DNA of 64,000 nucleotides from Pseudoxanthomonas sp. JBR18 (GCF_028198165.1 NZ_CP116339.1:2425001-2489000); one strand, 5' to 3'; shown: positions 30,526 through 41,478, counted from the first letter of the stretch. Notes: a model not told the origin generated them from the sequence alone. Translations and numbers: made by a program.

Positions 30526-30930
30526 TCACCGGTAGATCACGTAGCGTCCGGCCAGGAAGGTCAGCACCGCCAGGCCGCCTTCGACCACTGGCTTGGCCAG
30601 CCAGGTCAGGCGCAGGCCGAGATGATGTTCGGCCAGCACGATCAGCCAAGTGCTCAGCGCTGTGGCGATCAGCCACACCACGAGAAACCGGCCAAAGCGG
30701 CGCCAGCCCAGGCGCGCGCCATCCTCGTGCGAGGCGAAGGTATAGCGCCCATTGAGCCAGAAGCCCAGCAGCGCGCCAGAGACACGGCCCACGAGATTGG
30801 CGGGCATGGCCTGGATTCCCAGCGCGCTCAAGGCGACGAAGACGCTCCAGTCCAATGCGAGTTGAGCCACGCCAACGATCAGGAAGGAGCGGCCTTGGCG
30901 GACGAGGTGGCGCGAGGAAGCAGTCGGCAT
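30526..30930 (-). CDS. GtrA family membrane protein
   Basis: 134 residues with four membrane helices. It shows the GtrA-family N-terminus RQGRSFLIVGVAQLALDWSVFVAL, the central NLVGRVSGALLGFWLNGRYTF and the terminal ELGLAV-like helix with AGRYVIYR. GtrA proteins assist transfer of polyprenyl-linked sugars across the inner membrane for modification of O-antigen or other glycans. It lies 100 bases downstream of the polytopic gene at 31031 on the same strand, so the two probably act together. The region is lower in GC than its flanks. Confidence 0.85.
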   Translation of the reverse strand: MPTASSRHLVRQGRSFLIVGVAQLALDWSVFVALSALGIQAMPANLVGRVSGALLGFWLNGRYTFASHEDGARLGWRRFGRFLVVWLIATALSTWLIVLAEHHLGLRLTWLAKPVVEGGLAVLTFLAGRYVIYR

Positions 30931-31030
30931 TGCCTGATTCTATCGATGTGCTGAAAGTTCGGTCGGTTGGGCTGCTGGCGTAGCAGCGATGCGTTCCGGG
31001 CCGGGATCCGTCCGGCTGGGAGGTCGTGCG

Positions 31031-32641
31031 TCAGGCGCCTGTTCGGGCCGCGTCACACGCCGAGGCTGGCATCGCAACGCGCTTCAATGGGCAGATCTGA
31101 AGCTTGCCAGGGCGGAGCGAGTCCTCGACCTTGCTGCACTGACCATCGATCTGAAGCCCGTAGCGCTGGTAGCGGTCTGCGAACGGGTCGGTGTGATCCT
31201 GGTCGAGTTCCATGAGCAAAAACACGGGGCCGCTATGGGACCGAATGGTTCGCTCGGCGCGCTGCTGTAGATGCGTGCAATGCTGCGGGTCCATGAAATT
31301 GTTGGCGATCGCAACGGCCTGTACCTTCCTTGGGAGGTAGGGCACGGCGTGGCCGAGTGGGTGAATGCTGGATAGCACCACCAGCGCATCCTCTGGCAAT
31401 GCAGGGAACCGCACCTTCACCATCGGCGTGGTGAAGACATGATCGCGCCCCCAACTGGGGCGATCCGTCACGGCGATGATCAGCACGGCGGCCACGGCCA
31501 GCAGCCCACGCGGCCAGCGAGCAGGCCAGACCTTCCAGACCATCGCACAGATGGCGACGCTACAAAGCAGCTCAAAAGCAAAGAGATAGCGGTAGATGCC
31601 GTAGATCAACACCCAACAGACAAAACTTGCCAAAGCAAACGCCACGAGCATGCGCTTGCCTGTGCGTGGCGTTGCGGCCGCGTCTGGGTGGGCTGCACGT
31701 TGGCGTGTCTCGAACCATGCCATTGCAAAGGCGGCAAGGCCGAGCAGGACGCGTGGATCGGCCAGCTTGCTTTCCGAGTAGCGGTTGCTGCTGGAGAGCA
31801 GATGGACCGGCACCAGGAGCGCATCAATGCCGTGTGGAATGAATTTCGCATCGCTGTAGGAAAGCGGCAATCCGTCGGCTGAGCGGAAGATCTGGTTGAA
31901 ATACGGGAACAGCGGATTGCCGTGTGCCTGCCACATCATCCAGGCCCACGGTCCGGCGGTGATCAGCACACCGGTGACACCCCCTGCCGCCAGCGCGAGC
32001 GTGCGCTGCGGAAGGCTTCGCAGAGGCCCCGCGACGACCATGGCGGCGGCCAGCCCGATACAGTAGATCCCACCGGTGAGCTTGAGTCCTGCGGCGGCGC
32101 CCGCCATGAGCCCAGCCGGTATCCAGACCGACAAGGCGCCACGTTGCGCATGTGACCCGATCACCCAGTACAGGGCGGCCAGCGCGCCGGCGGCGACGAA
32201 GGCGTCGTTGAACGTGCTGCCCAGGGTCGGTCCCACTGCCGCCCCGGTCAGGGCCACGACGGTCGCCCAGCCAGTGCGCCATCGGCTGGACCCGTCGGGC
32301 CAGAGCAGGTCCATGATGCGCAGCGCGAATACCAGTGCGAAGCAGGCAGGCACGGCCAGCCATACCGTCACCAGCCAGCCCGGTGCGCCGACCTGCACCA
32401 ACCAGGCGAAGGGGAAATCCACCGTCGGGTTATGCCAGGTCTGCAACTGGGCCACCGCGATGTCGCTGTCATACCGGCCTTGCATCAAGGCAGAGGCGGT
32501 ATAGAGGTGATAATTGCGCAGGTCCCAGTTGTGATCCTGGCCTGTGGCCAGGGTAAAGATCAGGGTGAGCAGGCCGGCAATGACGAGTATCGGCTTCCAT
32601 GAAGCAGGGCGGCTTGCGGGTGCATTCGTGGGGGCTTCCAT
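31031..32641 (-). CDS. Polytopic membrane protein, GT-C glycosyltransferase-like
   Basis: 536 residues. About ten to eleven membrane helices follow a short cytoplasmic N-terminus, and a soluble C-terminal domain of roughly 110 residues ends the protein. Just after the first helix is DHNWDLRNYHLYTASALMQGR. An acidic motif in the first external loop of this kind is the catalytic hallmark of GT-C glycosyltransferases that use polyprenyl-phosphate sugars. Its partner GtrA gene downstream fits that role. No exact family is recognised, and donor and acceptor are unknown. Base composition (notably around 31540-31640) is more AT-rich than in neighbouring genes, which suggests acquisition. Confidence 0.7.
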   Translation of the reverse strand: MEAPTNAPASRPASWKPILVIAGLLTLIFTLATGQDHNWDLRNYHLYTASALMQGRYDSDIAVAQLQTWHNPTVDFPFAWLVQVGAPGWLVTVWLAVPACFALVFALRIMDLLWPDGSSRWRTGWATVVALTGAAVGPTLGSTFNDAFVAAGALAALYWVIGSHAQRGALSVWIPAGLMAGAAAGLKLTGGIYCIGLAAAMVVAGPLRSLPQRTLALAAGGVTGVLITAGPWAWMMWQAHGNPLFPYFNQIFRSADGLPLSYSDAKFIPHGIDALLVPVHLLSSSNRYSESKLADPRVLLGLAAFAMAWFETRQRAAHPDAAATPRTGKRMLVAFALASFVCWVLIYGIYRYLFAFELLCSVAICAMVWKVWPARWPRGLLAVAAVLIIAVTDRPSWGRDHVFTTPMVKVRFPALPEDALVVLSSIHPLGHAVPYLPRKVQAVAIANNFMDPQHCTHLQQRAERTIRSHSGPVFLLMELDQDHTDPFADRYQRYGLQIDGQCSKVEDSLRPGKLQICPLKRVAMPASACDAARTGA

Positions 32642-32758
32642 GCGACTGGATGAGTCCTGGCGTGAATCTGGGCTGCCTATGCTAGGGCAAAGTTCACTGC
32701 AGCCCGTAGAGGGAGCGGCTTAGACTAGGCCGCTGTTTCCTGGCTTTTTGGGTTTTCC

Positions 32759-34129
32759 ATGACTTTGCCCCTGCACGTGATCATCCTGGCCGCCGGTGAA
32801 GGCAAGCGCATGAAGTCCGCGCTGCCCAAGGTGCTGCAGCCCGTGGCGGGGCAGCCGATGCTGGCGCACGTCATCCAGGTCGCGCGGGCCCTGGAGCCCG
32901 CCGCCATCCACGTGGTCTACGGGCATGCCGGCGAAGAGGTGCGCGATGCGTTCGCCGGCCAGCCCGACCTGATCTGGGCCGAGCAGGCCCAGCGCCTGGG
33001 CACCGGCCATGCCGTGCAGCAGGCCATGGAGAACGTGCCCGATGCCGCCACCGTGCTGGTGCTGTATGGCGATGTGCCGCTGATTCGCCCCGAGACCCTG
33101 CTGCGGCTGTTGCACGCGCCCGGACGCCTTGCGGTGCTGGTGGCCGAACCGGACGATCCGACCGGCTACGGCCGCATCGTGCGCGACGCCAACGGCAAGG
33201 TCGGTGCCATCGTCGAGGAGAAGGACGCCGACGACGACCAGCGCCGCCTGCACACTGTCAACACCGGCATCCTCACCGCCGAATCGACCGCGCTGCACCG
33301 CTGGCTGGATCAGCTGGACAACGACAACGTGCAGGGCGAGTACTACCTCACCGACATCTTCGGCATGGCCGCGGCCGAGTTCAGTCCGGCCGAGATGGTG
33401 GTGGTCGCCGATCCGCTGGAGGCCGAAGGCGCCAACGATCCCTGGCAGCTGGCGCACCTGGAGCGCACCTGGCAGCTGCGCCAGGCCAAGGCGCTGTGCC
33501 TGGCCGGTGCGCGCCTGATCGACCCGGCGCGGGTGGACCAGCGCGGCCGCGTGCGCGTGGGTCGCGATGTGCAGATCGACGTCAACGTGGTGCTGGAAGG
33601 CGACGTTGACCTGGGCGATGGCGTCCTGATTGGGCCCTTCGTCCGGCTCAAAGACGTCAAGCTCGGTCCGGGCACCGAGGTGCGCGCGCACTGCGACCTG
33701 GAAGGCGTGGTGACCGAAGGGGCCGTGATGATCGGCCCGTTCGCGCGCCTGCGCCCGGGCACGGTGCTGGCCGACGGCGTGCACATCGGCAATTTCGTGG
33801 AAACCAAGAAGGCGGTCCTCGGCGTCGGCACCAAGGCCAACCACCTGACCTACCTGGGCGATACCGTGATCGGCAGCGGGACCAACATCGGCGCCGGCAC
33901 CATCACCTGCAACTACGACGGGATCAACAAGTTCACCACGACCATCGGCGACAACGTATTCGTGGGCAGCAACTCGGCGCTGGTGGCCCCGATCACGCTG
34001 GGCGATGGCGCTACCCTGGGAGCGGGCACCGTGCTGGTAAGCGACGCCCCGGCCGGCAAGCTGACCGTGGCGCGCGCGCGCCAGAACACCATCGAGACCT
34101 GGGAACGGCCGAAGAAGAAAACTTCCTGA
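32759..34129 (+). CDS. glmU: Bifunctional GlcNAc-1-P uridyltransferase / GlcN-1-P acetyltransferase
   Basis: 456 residues. The N-terminal uridyltransferase domain shows [32 protein letters not shown] and YGDVPLI. From about residue 250 there is a left-handed beta helix of hexapeptide repeats with [27 protein letters not shown] and NCNYDGxxK-like [10 protein letters not shown]. It makes UDP-GlcNAc for peptidoglycan and LPS. In relatives glmU lies close to the atp operon and glmS; here two genes separate it from atpC and 24 kb from glmS. The ribosome site is weak. Confidence 0.97.
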   Translation: MTLPLHVIILAAGEGKRMKSALPKVLQPVAGQPMLAHVIQVARALEPAAIHVVYGHAGEEVRDAFAGQPDLIWAEQAQRLGTGHAVQQAMENVPDAATVLVLYGDVPLIRPETLLRLLHAPGRLAVLVAEPDDPTGYGRIVRDANGKVGAIVEEKDADDDQRRLHTVNTGILTAESTALHRWLDQLDNDNVQGEYYLTDIFGMAAAEFSPAEMVVVADPLEAEGANDPWQLAHLERTWQLRQAKALCLAGARLIDPARVDQRGRVRVGRDVQIDVNVVLEGDVDLGDGVLIGPFVRLKDVKLGPGTEVRAHCDLEGVVTEGAVMIGPFARLRPGTVLADGVHIGNFVETKKAVLGVGTKANHLTYLGDTVIGSGTNIGAGTITCNYDGINKFTTTIGDNVFVGSNSALVAPITLGDGATLGAGTVLVSDAPAGKLTVARARQNTIETWERPKKKTS

Positions 34130-34133
34130 GCGG

Positions 34134-34155
34134 GCTGGCGGTTGCGCGCGCCAGC
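34134..34155 (+). terminator. Weak hairpin after glmU
   Basis: GCTGGCG and CGCCAGC flank an eight-base loop five bases after the glmU stop. No T-run is present. Confidence 0.4.
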
Positions 34156-34322
34156 GGTTAACGTCGGGTGCACGGGCGATGCACGGGGAGTGGGCGTCTG
34201 ATCGAACCTGGCAGTTCCCGGTCGCACGCTGCTGCGCTTGATGCGCGCGGGTGGCCGGGGACATGCCCGCGACTGGATGCACGCGATCCGGGCGCACGCT
34301 TTCCCCACGCAGAGGTTGTCGC

Positions 34323-34775
34323 ATGAAGTCGCATCGCTTTTCGCTCCGTGTCCTGGGTTTTGGCTGCCTGCTTGGCGTCGCGCTTTCCGCCCAGGCGGCA
34401 GATCTGGAATATCACCGTCCCGCCGGCAGCAAGGCACCGTATGCGGCCGCCGTGCGCGCGGGCGACACGGTGTACGTGTCCGGCCAGCTCGGTGTCGGCG
34501 CCGATGGCAAGCTCCCGGCCGATTTCGCGAGCCAGGCCAGCAACACCATGGCCAACGTCGCCAAGGTGCTGGGCACGGCCGGCGCGTCCATGGACCAGGT
34601 GACCCAGTGCACGGTGATGATCGCCGACATGAAGGACTGGGCCGAGTTCAACAAGCTCTACGTGGCCGCCTTCAAGCCCGACCATCTGCCCGCGCGCAGC
34701 GCGATGGCTGTCAGCGCCCTGCCGATGCAGGCCGCGCTGGAAGTAGGCTGCACGGCCTACGCGCCGGCCGGCTGA
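34323..34775 (+). CDS. Exported RidA family protein
   Basis: 150 residues. A signal peptide (HRFSLRVLGFGCLLGVALSAQA) precedes a complete RidA/YjgF domain: AVRAGDTVYVSGQLGVGADGKLPADFASQASNTMANV, CTVMIADMKDWAEFN and the C-terminal PARSAMAVSALPMQAALEVGCTAYA. The active-site Arg of PARS and the first Glu of the usual VEIE motif (here LEVG) are retained. Cytoplasmic RidA deaminates reactive enamines/imines; a periplasmic version must have another substrate or role. The ATG at 34323 is chosen because it starts the signal peptide. Confidence 0.85.
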   Translation: MKSHRFSLRVLGFGCLLGVALSAQAADLEYHRPAGSKAPYAAAVRAGDTVYVSGQLGVGADGKLPADFASQASNTMANVAKVLGTAGASMDQVTQCTVMIADMKDWAEFNKLYVAAFKPDHLPARSAMAVSALPMQAALEVGCTAYAPAG

Positions 34776-34869
34776 CCACGCAGGCGACCTATCCGCGGGA
34801 GCGGACTACAAAGGCGCCATCAGTGCTGCTGACCTCTGGCACACGTGTTGTGCCGGAGGTTGGCATTCA

Positions 34870-35334
34870 ATGACCTCATGGATGGAAACACAACCTGCCG
34901 CGTCTTCCGCCGCATCGGCCGGATGCATCGCCACGCCGGCGCACCGAAGGGCCTGCGCGCGCGCCCGGCCTGGCGGCGCTGACGACATGGCGGCGATGCG
35001 CTACTCGCAGGCGGCCAAGGCCCGGGCGCTCCAACAGGTGCATGCGCTGGCGGCCAACGGTTACTCGCGACGCGGCGCGGTCCAACACGTTGCAAAAGGC
35101 CTGGGTTGCCGCAGCGAGACGCTCAATGCCTGGCTGCGACGCGAAGCCAGCCAGCAGCGCGGTAGTGCGCATCATGACGTGCATGGCGCTCGCCTGCGCC
35201 AACTCGAACGCGAACTCCAGGAGCTGCGACGCCTCACCGCCGCCCTGCAGCGCGCCTTGCGGGCGGCGCTCGACGCGAAGGGCGAAGACGCTTCGCTAAA
35301 CGCGCCCATCCCGTGGGACGCTAGCCAGCGCTGA
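34870..35334 (+). CDS. Lone helix-turn-helix protein, transposase-OrfA-like
   Basis: 154 residues from ATG 34870, which has GGAGG upstream; ATG 34987 is a possible shorter start where similarity begins. The core RYSQAAKARALQQVHALAANGYSRRGAVQHVAKGLGCRSETLNAWLRRE looks like the homeodomain-like HTH of IS3-type OrfA transposase subunits. A coiled coil follows (RLRQLERELQELRRLTAALQRALRAAL). No OrfB, inverted repeats or other transposon parts are near, so it is either a remnant or a domesticated DNA-binding protein. It converges on the kinase gene with 15 bases between stops. Confidence 0.55.
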   Translation: MTSWMETQPAASSAASAGCIATPAHRRACARARPGGADDMAAMRYSQAAKARALQQVHALAANGYSRRGAVQHVAKGLGCRSETLNAWLRREASQQRGSAHHDVHGARLRQLERELQELRRLTAALQRALRAALDAKGEDASLNAPIPWDASQR

Positions 35335-35349
35335 GGTCGGCGAGGCTGG

Positions 35350-36685
35350 TCAGGTACTGGGCAGGTGCAGGCTGACGCACAGTCCGCCGCCCTCGCGGTT
35401 GTGCAGGGCGATGCGCCCATCGTGGGCCTCGACAATCTCACGGGTCAGCGCCAGCCCCAGGCCGGTGCCGTTGCGCTTGGTCGAGTAGAAGGGCACCAGC
35501 GCGTTCTGCAGGACCGCTTCGTTCATGCCGCTGCCGCGGTCGAGCACCTCCACACGCACCTGTCCGTGCAGGGGGGTGACGCGCACGGTGACCTCGCTGC
35601 CTTCGCCTCCGGCCTCGTGCGCGTTCTTGACCAGGTTCAACAGCGCCTGGCCCAGCTGCGCCGGATCGATGCGGCTGCGCACGCCCTCAGCATGGCCCTC
35701 GATGGTGAAGCCGATCTGCTGCTGCAGCCCACGTAGAAAGGCGGCCCATTCGATGGCCTGCTTCTGCGGCTGTGGCAGCTTGGCAAAGCGCGCGTAGCCA
35801 CGGATGAATTCCTCCAGATGGCGCGCGCGCTCTTCGATGGTGGCGAACACATGCTCGAGCTGATCGTGCCGGCCGCGTCGCACCAGTTCGCCGCCGGAGT
35901 GCGCCAGCGAGGCCACCGGCGCCAGTGAGTTGTTGAGCTCGTGGCTGATCACGCGGATGACCTTCTTCCAGGTCTGCACCTCCTGGCGGCGCAGCTCGGT
36001 GGTCAGCCGCCACAGCTGCAGCAGCTCCTGCTGGCGGCCGTTGAGCTGGAAGCGTCGCCGTGCCAGGTGATAGATCTGCTCCTCGCCGCCTTCTTCCTCC
36101 GCGCCCACGGCGAACAGGCTGTCCCCGCCGCGTTCCATCGCCTCGACCAGTTCCGGCTCGGCGTGTTCGAGCAAGGTCTCGAAGCGCTGCCCCTCCATGC
36201 GCCGGCCGCCGAACAGCAGGTTGCGCGCGGCCAGGTTGGCGAACACCACGCGCATGCCGCCATCGCCACCGGGCGCCAGCAGCAGCATCGCCACGGGTGA
36301 GTGCTGGATCATGCTGTCCAGCAGCAGTTCGCGCTGGGCCAGGCCCTGGCGCTGGTCGCGCAGCACCTGGCCCAGTTCCTCGTGGGAGAGCACCAGATCG
36401 TTCAGTTCGTCGTTGCCGGACCAGTGCACGCCGAAGTTGAACTCGCCATCGCGATAGCTGTTGACCGCGCCGGACAAGGCACGGAACAGCGAGTTCACCG
36501 GCATCAGGGCCTGACGAATGACCCAGGCGGCCAACGGCAGCAGCACGACCGCGGAGATGATGGCGCTGAGCCATACATCCTCCAGCCAGGTCTGCATGGC
36601 CAGCGGCAGGGCGATGGCCGCGACGCCCAGTGGCAGCAGCCACAGCATCAGGCGACCGGCCAGCGAGCGCTTCATGGCCGCGCGC

Positions 36686-36705
<20 letters not shown>
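35350..36705 (-). CDS. Histidine kinase, NtrY/intramembrane-sensing-like
   Basis: 451 residues. Two close membrane helices (about 20-38 and 48-66) have only about ten residues between them outside. A short HAMP-like linker and a PAS-like region (about 130-230) follow. The DHp helix is VIRVISHELNNSLAPVASLAHS (phospho-acceptor His). The ATPase domain has NLVKNAHEA, DRGSGM and FYSTKRNGTGLGLAL. It should phosphorylate the response regulator encoded just upstream. The start is uncertain: ATG 36705 overlaps that gene by 20 bases, while ATG 36675 leaves a 10-base gap; neither has a strong ribosome site. Last gene of the permease operon. Confidence 0.88.
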
Positions 36706-38023
<1,318 letters not shown>

Positions 38024-38035
38024 AGGTCCTTCGCC

Positions 38036-38398
38036 TTACTGGCGGATGGCCTTGAGGGTGGTGCCGCCTTGGGTGAGCAAGAGGTGGCTGACACGATCGT
38101 TGGCACCGAAGACGAACTCCACGCGCGCCTGCTGCCCGCTGGCATGGAAGACGGTCTCCGAGTCGGCCACCAGCGCCACGGCGCCGCCGCCGGCCGGGCG
38201 CAGCATCAGCGTGCTGCCTTCGTGCCAGACCTCCAGCGCCAGGCCGTTCACGGCGGCATAGCGGCCGGTGTAGCCATCCAGCGTGCCCTCGGAGACCAGC
38301 ACGCCATCGGCGGCCGGCGCGGCCTGGTCGGCCAGCGCGGTGCCGACGCAGCAAAGGGCTAGCAGCATGCCCAGCAGGGAGGACGGGCGGACGGACAT
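38036..38398 (-). CDS. Small exported protein with DUF3471-like beta domain
   Basis: 120 residues. A signal peptide (SSLLGMLLALCCVGTALAD) is followed by about 95 residues of beta-rich sequence, GTLDGYTGRYAAVNGLALEVWHEGSTLMLRPAGGGAVALVADSETVFHASGQQARVEFVFGANDRVSHLLLTQGG. The pattern resembles the DUF3471 domain found C-terminal to serine beta-lactamase-like peptidases, here free-standing. The start ATG is at 38398. Its place between the PDZ gene and the response regulator suggests a periplasmic accessory of the permease system. Confidence 0.65.
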   Translation of the reverse strand: MSVRPSSLLGMLLALCCVGTALADQAAPAADGVLVSEGTLDGYTGRYAAVNGLALEVWHEGSTLMLRPAGGGAVALVADSETVFHASGQQARVEFVFGANDRVSHLLLTQGGTTLKAIRQ

Positions 38399-38463
38399 CA
38401 CATGCTCCGGGGTGGTGGGTGAACCGGCACAGGATACCGGCCTGCGGCAGCAGGCGATCCGGC

Positions 38464-38907
38464 TCACGCGCCGGGTGCCGGCGGGGGTGGTGGTGGCAAC
38501 GGTGGCGGCGGGGGCGCGGGAGGAATCAGGTCCACGTAATCACTGGCCGACAGATGCGCCACACGCACGCTGCCATCGCGCGCGTCGACCTGCAGCGCCG
38601 TGCTGTGACCATGCAGGGCGCGCAGGGCCGAAATCAGCGCAGCCACCGTCTGGACCGGCTTGCCGTCGACCGCGCGGATCACCTCGCCGGCGTGTAGCGG
38701 CAGTCCCTTCGCATCTTTCACCACGACGCCCGCCTGGACGTCACGCAGCTGCAGGCGACGCTCCAGGCCTTGCCAGCGGAGCTGATGGTCATCGACCTGC
38801 AGGTGGCCAAACTTCGCCTCGGCAGACGCGGGTTGAAGCGTTGCGCACAGGGCGCACAGCACGGTGGCGATGAGCAAGCGGCGTGAGGTTGGCATATGCA
38901 TCTTCAT
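38464..38907 (-). CDS. Exported PDZ-domain protein with polyproline tail
   Basis: 147 residues: signal peptide (LLIATVLCALCATLQPASA), a single PDZ-like domain (LQLRDVQAGVVVKDAKGLPLHAGEVIRAVDGKPVQTVAALISALRAL, with the carboxylate-binding loop LPLHAGEVI), and a tail of almost only Pro and Ala (residues about 130-147). No protease domain is attached. PDZ domains bind C-termini or mediate periplasmic complexes. The gene begins six bases after the last permease, so coexpression is very likely. The ligand may be one of the permeases or an exported substrate. Confidence 0.7.
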   Translation of the reverse strand: MKMHMPTSRRLLIATVLCALCATLQPASAEAKFGHLQVDDHQLRWQGLERRLQLRDVQAGVVVKDAKGLPLHAGEVIRAVDGKPVQTVAALISALRALHGHSTALQVDARDGSVRVAHLSASDYVDLIPPAPPPPPLPPPPPPAPGA

Positions 38908-38913
38908 GGAACG

Positions 38914-40158
38914 TCAGCCGGCCCGCGTGGCGATGGCCGGCGGGACGCGCGAGGCGCGCAGGGCGGGCCCGAGCACGGCGACCTGGCCCAGTGCCCACAG
39001 CAGCAGCGCACCGACAGGCAGGTAGAGCAGCGGCAGGCGCGCGAGTTCGTACTGGCGCATCAACAGCTGGTTCAGGCCGTAGGCCAGCAGCATGCCCAGC
39101 ACGACGCCGGCGCCGACGATCAGGAAGTTCTCGGCCTGGAAGTGGCGCAGGATGTCCCCGCGCGTGGCGCCCACCGCGCGGCGGATACCGATCTGCCGCG
39201 TGCGCTGGCCAACCCAGAAGTTCGCCAGCCCGCCGATGCCCAGCGCGGTGACGAACAGCAGCGCCAACGACGAGGTGATGAGCAGACCGAGCATGGTGAC
39301 GTCGCGCTGGAAGTATTCGCGGCGCACCTGGGTGTAGGTGCGTCGCTGCTCCTCGGGAATCAGGCGCACCGGGCCGGCCTTGTCCAGCGCGGCGGCCGCT
39401 TCGCGCAGCACGCGCTGACGGTCCTGGGGGGCACTACGCAACAGATAGGTCGAGGAGATCTGTCCCTTGCTGGTGGAGGTCAGCAGAAGCATCGTGTCGT
39501 CCGGCACGCCGGAGACCATGGGCGCCAGCACGTCCTGGATCATGCCCACCACTGGAACCGGGCCATTGAACCCGTACAGCAGCTTGCCTACCGGGTTCTG
39601 CCCAGGCCACAGGCGGTGGGCCATGCTGCGGGTCACGATGACGGCCTGGCCGGCCTTTTCGGCGGCGCGCTCCTCGTCGGTGAAATCGCGCCCCGCGAGC
39701 AATTTCAGGCCCATTGCGCTGAGCAGGTCCGACGAGCCGGAATAGCTGGGAAACGAAACGCAGCCACTGATGCCGTCGATGCCGCGGGCGGCTTTGGCGC
39801 GATCAAATCCCTCCTGCGATGTGCACGCCCCCGTACCGGAATAGTTGCGCGACAGCGGCATGCTGCCATTGTCCAGCGCCGCCGCGGCCTGAACGCCATC
39901 GATGGCGCGTAGCGCCGTCAGGTCGGTCCGCCGCTGTGCCTGTGCATTGGCCGCATCGTCCAGTCCACTGACGCTGATCAGGGACAACTGGTCTTCCGGA
40001 AGGCCGGAGGCCGCGGTGATCTGCTGGATCCGTCCGACCAGCATGAAGCCTGCATTGATCACAATGGCGCAGGTCAATGCGACCTGTAGCGTCAACAGCG
40101 CGGCGGTGAGCCGGTGATGACGCAGCGCCGACAGGATGGGCATGAGGGGCAACGGCAT
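38914..40158 (-). CDS. ABC permease, pair 6 B-type (FtsX/MacB-like)
   Basis: 414 residues. TM1 is about LLTLQVALTCAIVINAGFML, then a periplasmic domain of about 230 residues, then three C-terminal helices with the coupling segment RQIGIRRAVGATRGDILRHF. This copy differs from most B-types by a Cys pair in the outer domain (ACTSQEGF and ISGCVSF, about 25 apart) and by Val for Leu in RRAVGA. Its C-terminus RVPPAIATRAG keeps the B-type ending. It starts three bases after the pair 6 A gene; a start five codons in (MPILSAL) is also possible. Six bases separate it from the PDZ gene. Confidence 0.9.
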   Translation of the reverse strand: MPLPLMPILSALRHHRLTAALLTLQVALTCAIVINAGFMLVGRIQQITAASGLPEDQLSLISVSGLDDAANAQAQRRTDLTALRAIDGVQAAAALDNGSMPLSRNYSGTGACTSQEGFDRAKAARGIDGISGCVSFPSYSGSSDLLSAMGLKLLAGRDFTDEERAAEKAGQAVIVTRSMAHRLWPGQNPVGKLLYGFNGPVPVVGMIQDVLAPMVSGVPDDTMLLLTSTSKGQISSTYLLRSAPQDRQRVLREAAAALDKAGPVRLIPEEQRRTYTQVRREYFQRDVTMLGLLITSSLALLFVTALGIGGLANFWVGQRTRQIGIRRAVGATRGDILRHFQAENFLIVGAGVVLGMLLAYGLNQLLMRQYELARLPLLYLPVGALLLWALGQVAVLGPALRASRVPPAIATRAG

Positions 40159-40161
40159 GAT

Positions 40162-41478
40162 TCAGACTCCCTTGATCTGCAGCGCAGGTGAGATCCGGCT
40201 CGCGCGCCATGCCGGCAGCAGGCCGGACAGCAAGGTCGCCACCACGGCCAGCGTGACGGTGGAGAACAACATCGGCGCGTCCATCTGGGCGATCCGGGCG
40301 TAGTCGTCGGGACGTTGGCGCACGCTCCACAGTCCGAGCTGGGACAGGGCGATGCCCAGCAGCCCTCCGCTCAGGCCGATCAAGGCGGCTTCGGTCCCAA
40401 GCTGGACCAGGATGTCCCGGCCACGTGCGCCCAGGGCGCGGCGCACGCCGATCTCGTTGCCGCGGCGCAGGAACTTGGCCAGCAACAGGGCAATGATGTT
40501 GACCAGGCACACCAGCAGAAAGCCCAGCGCCAGCCACAGCTGCAACTGCACTTCCGAAGGCACCAGCTTGCGATAGGCCAGCCAGTCCATCAACGGATAC
40601 AGGCGCACGGTCTCCGGATCGCGCTCGAAGCGCCCGCTGGCATGCTGCTGGGCGGCGTAGTCATGCAGGAAGCGCGTGTAGTCGGCGACCTGCTGCGGGG
40701 TGTCGAGCTCCACCCAGAATTGCAGCCAGCTCGACGAAGGCGATTTCAGGACGTCTTCCATGTCCGACTCGGCCCAACTGGATTGGTTGCCGGAAATGTC
40801 GAACCGAAGTTCAACCGCGACCGACAGAGGCAGGAAGAACGCATCGCTCTGGCCGAACGAATCGCTGCTGCCCAGGTCGGCGTAAAAGCGCGGCTGTGGC
40901 GACCACGGTGCGGTGACGCCCACCACCCGGAAAAGCGTGTCCTTCAGGCGCACCGTGCGCCCGACGACATCGGTCGTTCCGTATAGCTTGACCGCCAGGT
41001 CGTGTCCCAGCACCGCCACGCGCGCATGCTCATCGTCCTCGTGCGCGGTCCAGCCTTGGCCATGCTCAAAGGGGACCTGGAACATCGCAAAGAAATCCGC
41101 GGTGGTGAAGCGGCCCTCGTAATAGTTGGGACGGGCCACGGCCTTGGTCGGCCACACCAATAGCCTGCCGCCGGCCATGGCCGCCTGATGCGTCGCCTTG
41201 CCATGCGTGAGCAGCGCCATCGCGTCGGGATAGGTGAAGTTGTTTGAAGGATTTCCCCACCTGCCACCATCGGGATACTTCAGCGGCAGCGGATCAAGGT
41301 GCGGATAGAACAACCCCCCGCTTTTCTCGGGAATCGGATCTTGGGTCATGACATGCAGCACGGTGAGCATGGTCATGCTGGCGCCGATCCCCAGGCCGAT
41401 GGCGCACACCATCAGCGCGGTCATCACCGGCGTGCGCCGCAGGCTGCGCAGGGCCAGGCGGAAGTAGTAGCCGATCAA
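40162..41478 (-). CDS. ABC permease, pair 6 A-type, cysteine pair lost
   Basis: 438 residues from a TTG start. CAGGAG six bases upstream and alignment with the other A-types (LIGYYFRLALRSLRR against MLAYY...) favour TTG 41478 over the upstream ATG at 41532, which would overlap the previous gene. TM1 is about MTALMVCAIGLGIGASMTMLTVLH. The outer-domain position where all other A-types have two cysteines reads SSW...SSSW with the same 15-residue spacing, so both Cys became Ser. The C-terminal part, EIGVRRALGARGRDILVQLGTEAA, has RG for the usual S(R). The membrane helices are otherwise well conserved. Confidence 0.88.
   Translation of the reverse strand: MIGYYFRLALRSLRRTPVMTALMVCAIGLGIGASMTMLTVLHVMTQDPIPEKSGGLFYPHLDPLPLKYPDGGRWGNPSNNFTYPDAMALLTHGKATHQAAMAGGRLLVWPTKAVARPNYYEGRFTTADFFAMFQVPFEHGQGWTAHEDDEHARVAVLGHDLAVKLYGTTDVVGRTVRLKDTLFRVVGVTAPWSPQPRFYADLGSSDSFGQSDAFFLPLSVAVELRFDISGNQSSWAESDMEDVLKSPSSSWLQFWVELDTPQQVADYTRFLHDYAAQQHASGRFERDPETVRLYPLMDWLAYRKLVPSEVQLQLWLALGFLLVCLVNIIALLLAKFLRRGNEIGVRRALGARGRDILVQLGTEAALIGLSGGLLGIALSQLGLWSVRQRPDDYARIAQMDAPMLFSTVTLAVVATLLSGLLPAWRASRISPALQIKGV

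Noticed and set aside
30346..30954. A 202-codon plus-strand frame across the GtrA gene
   Set aside because: The minus-strand frame has clear GtrA family sequence and membrane helices; the plus frame has none.
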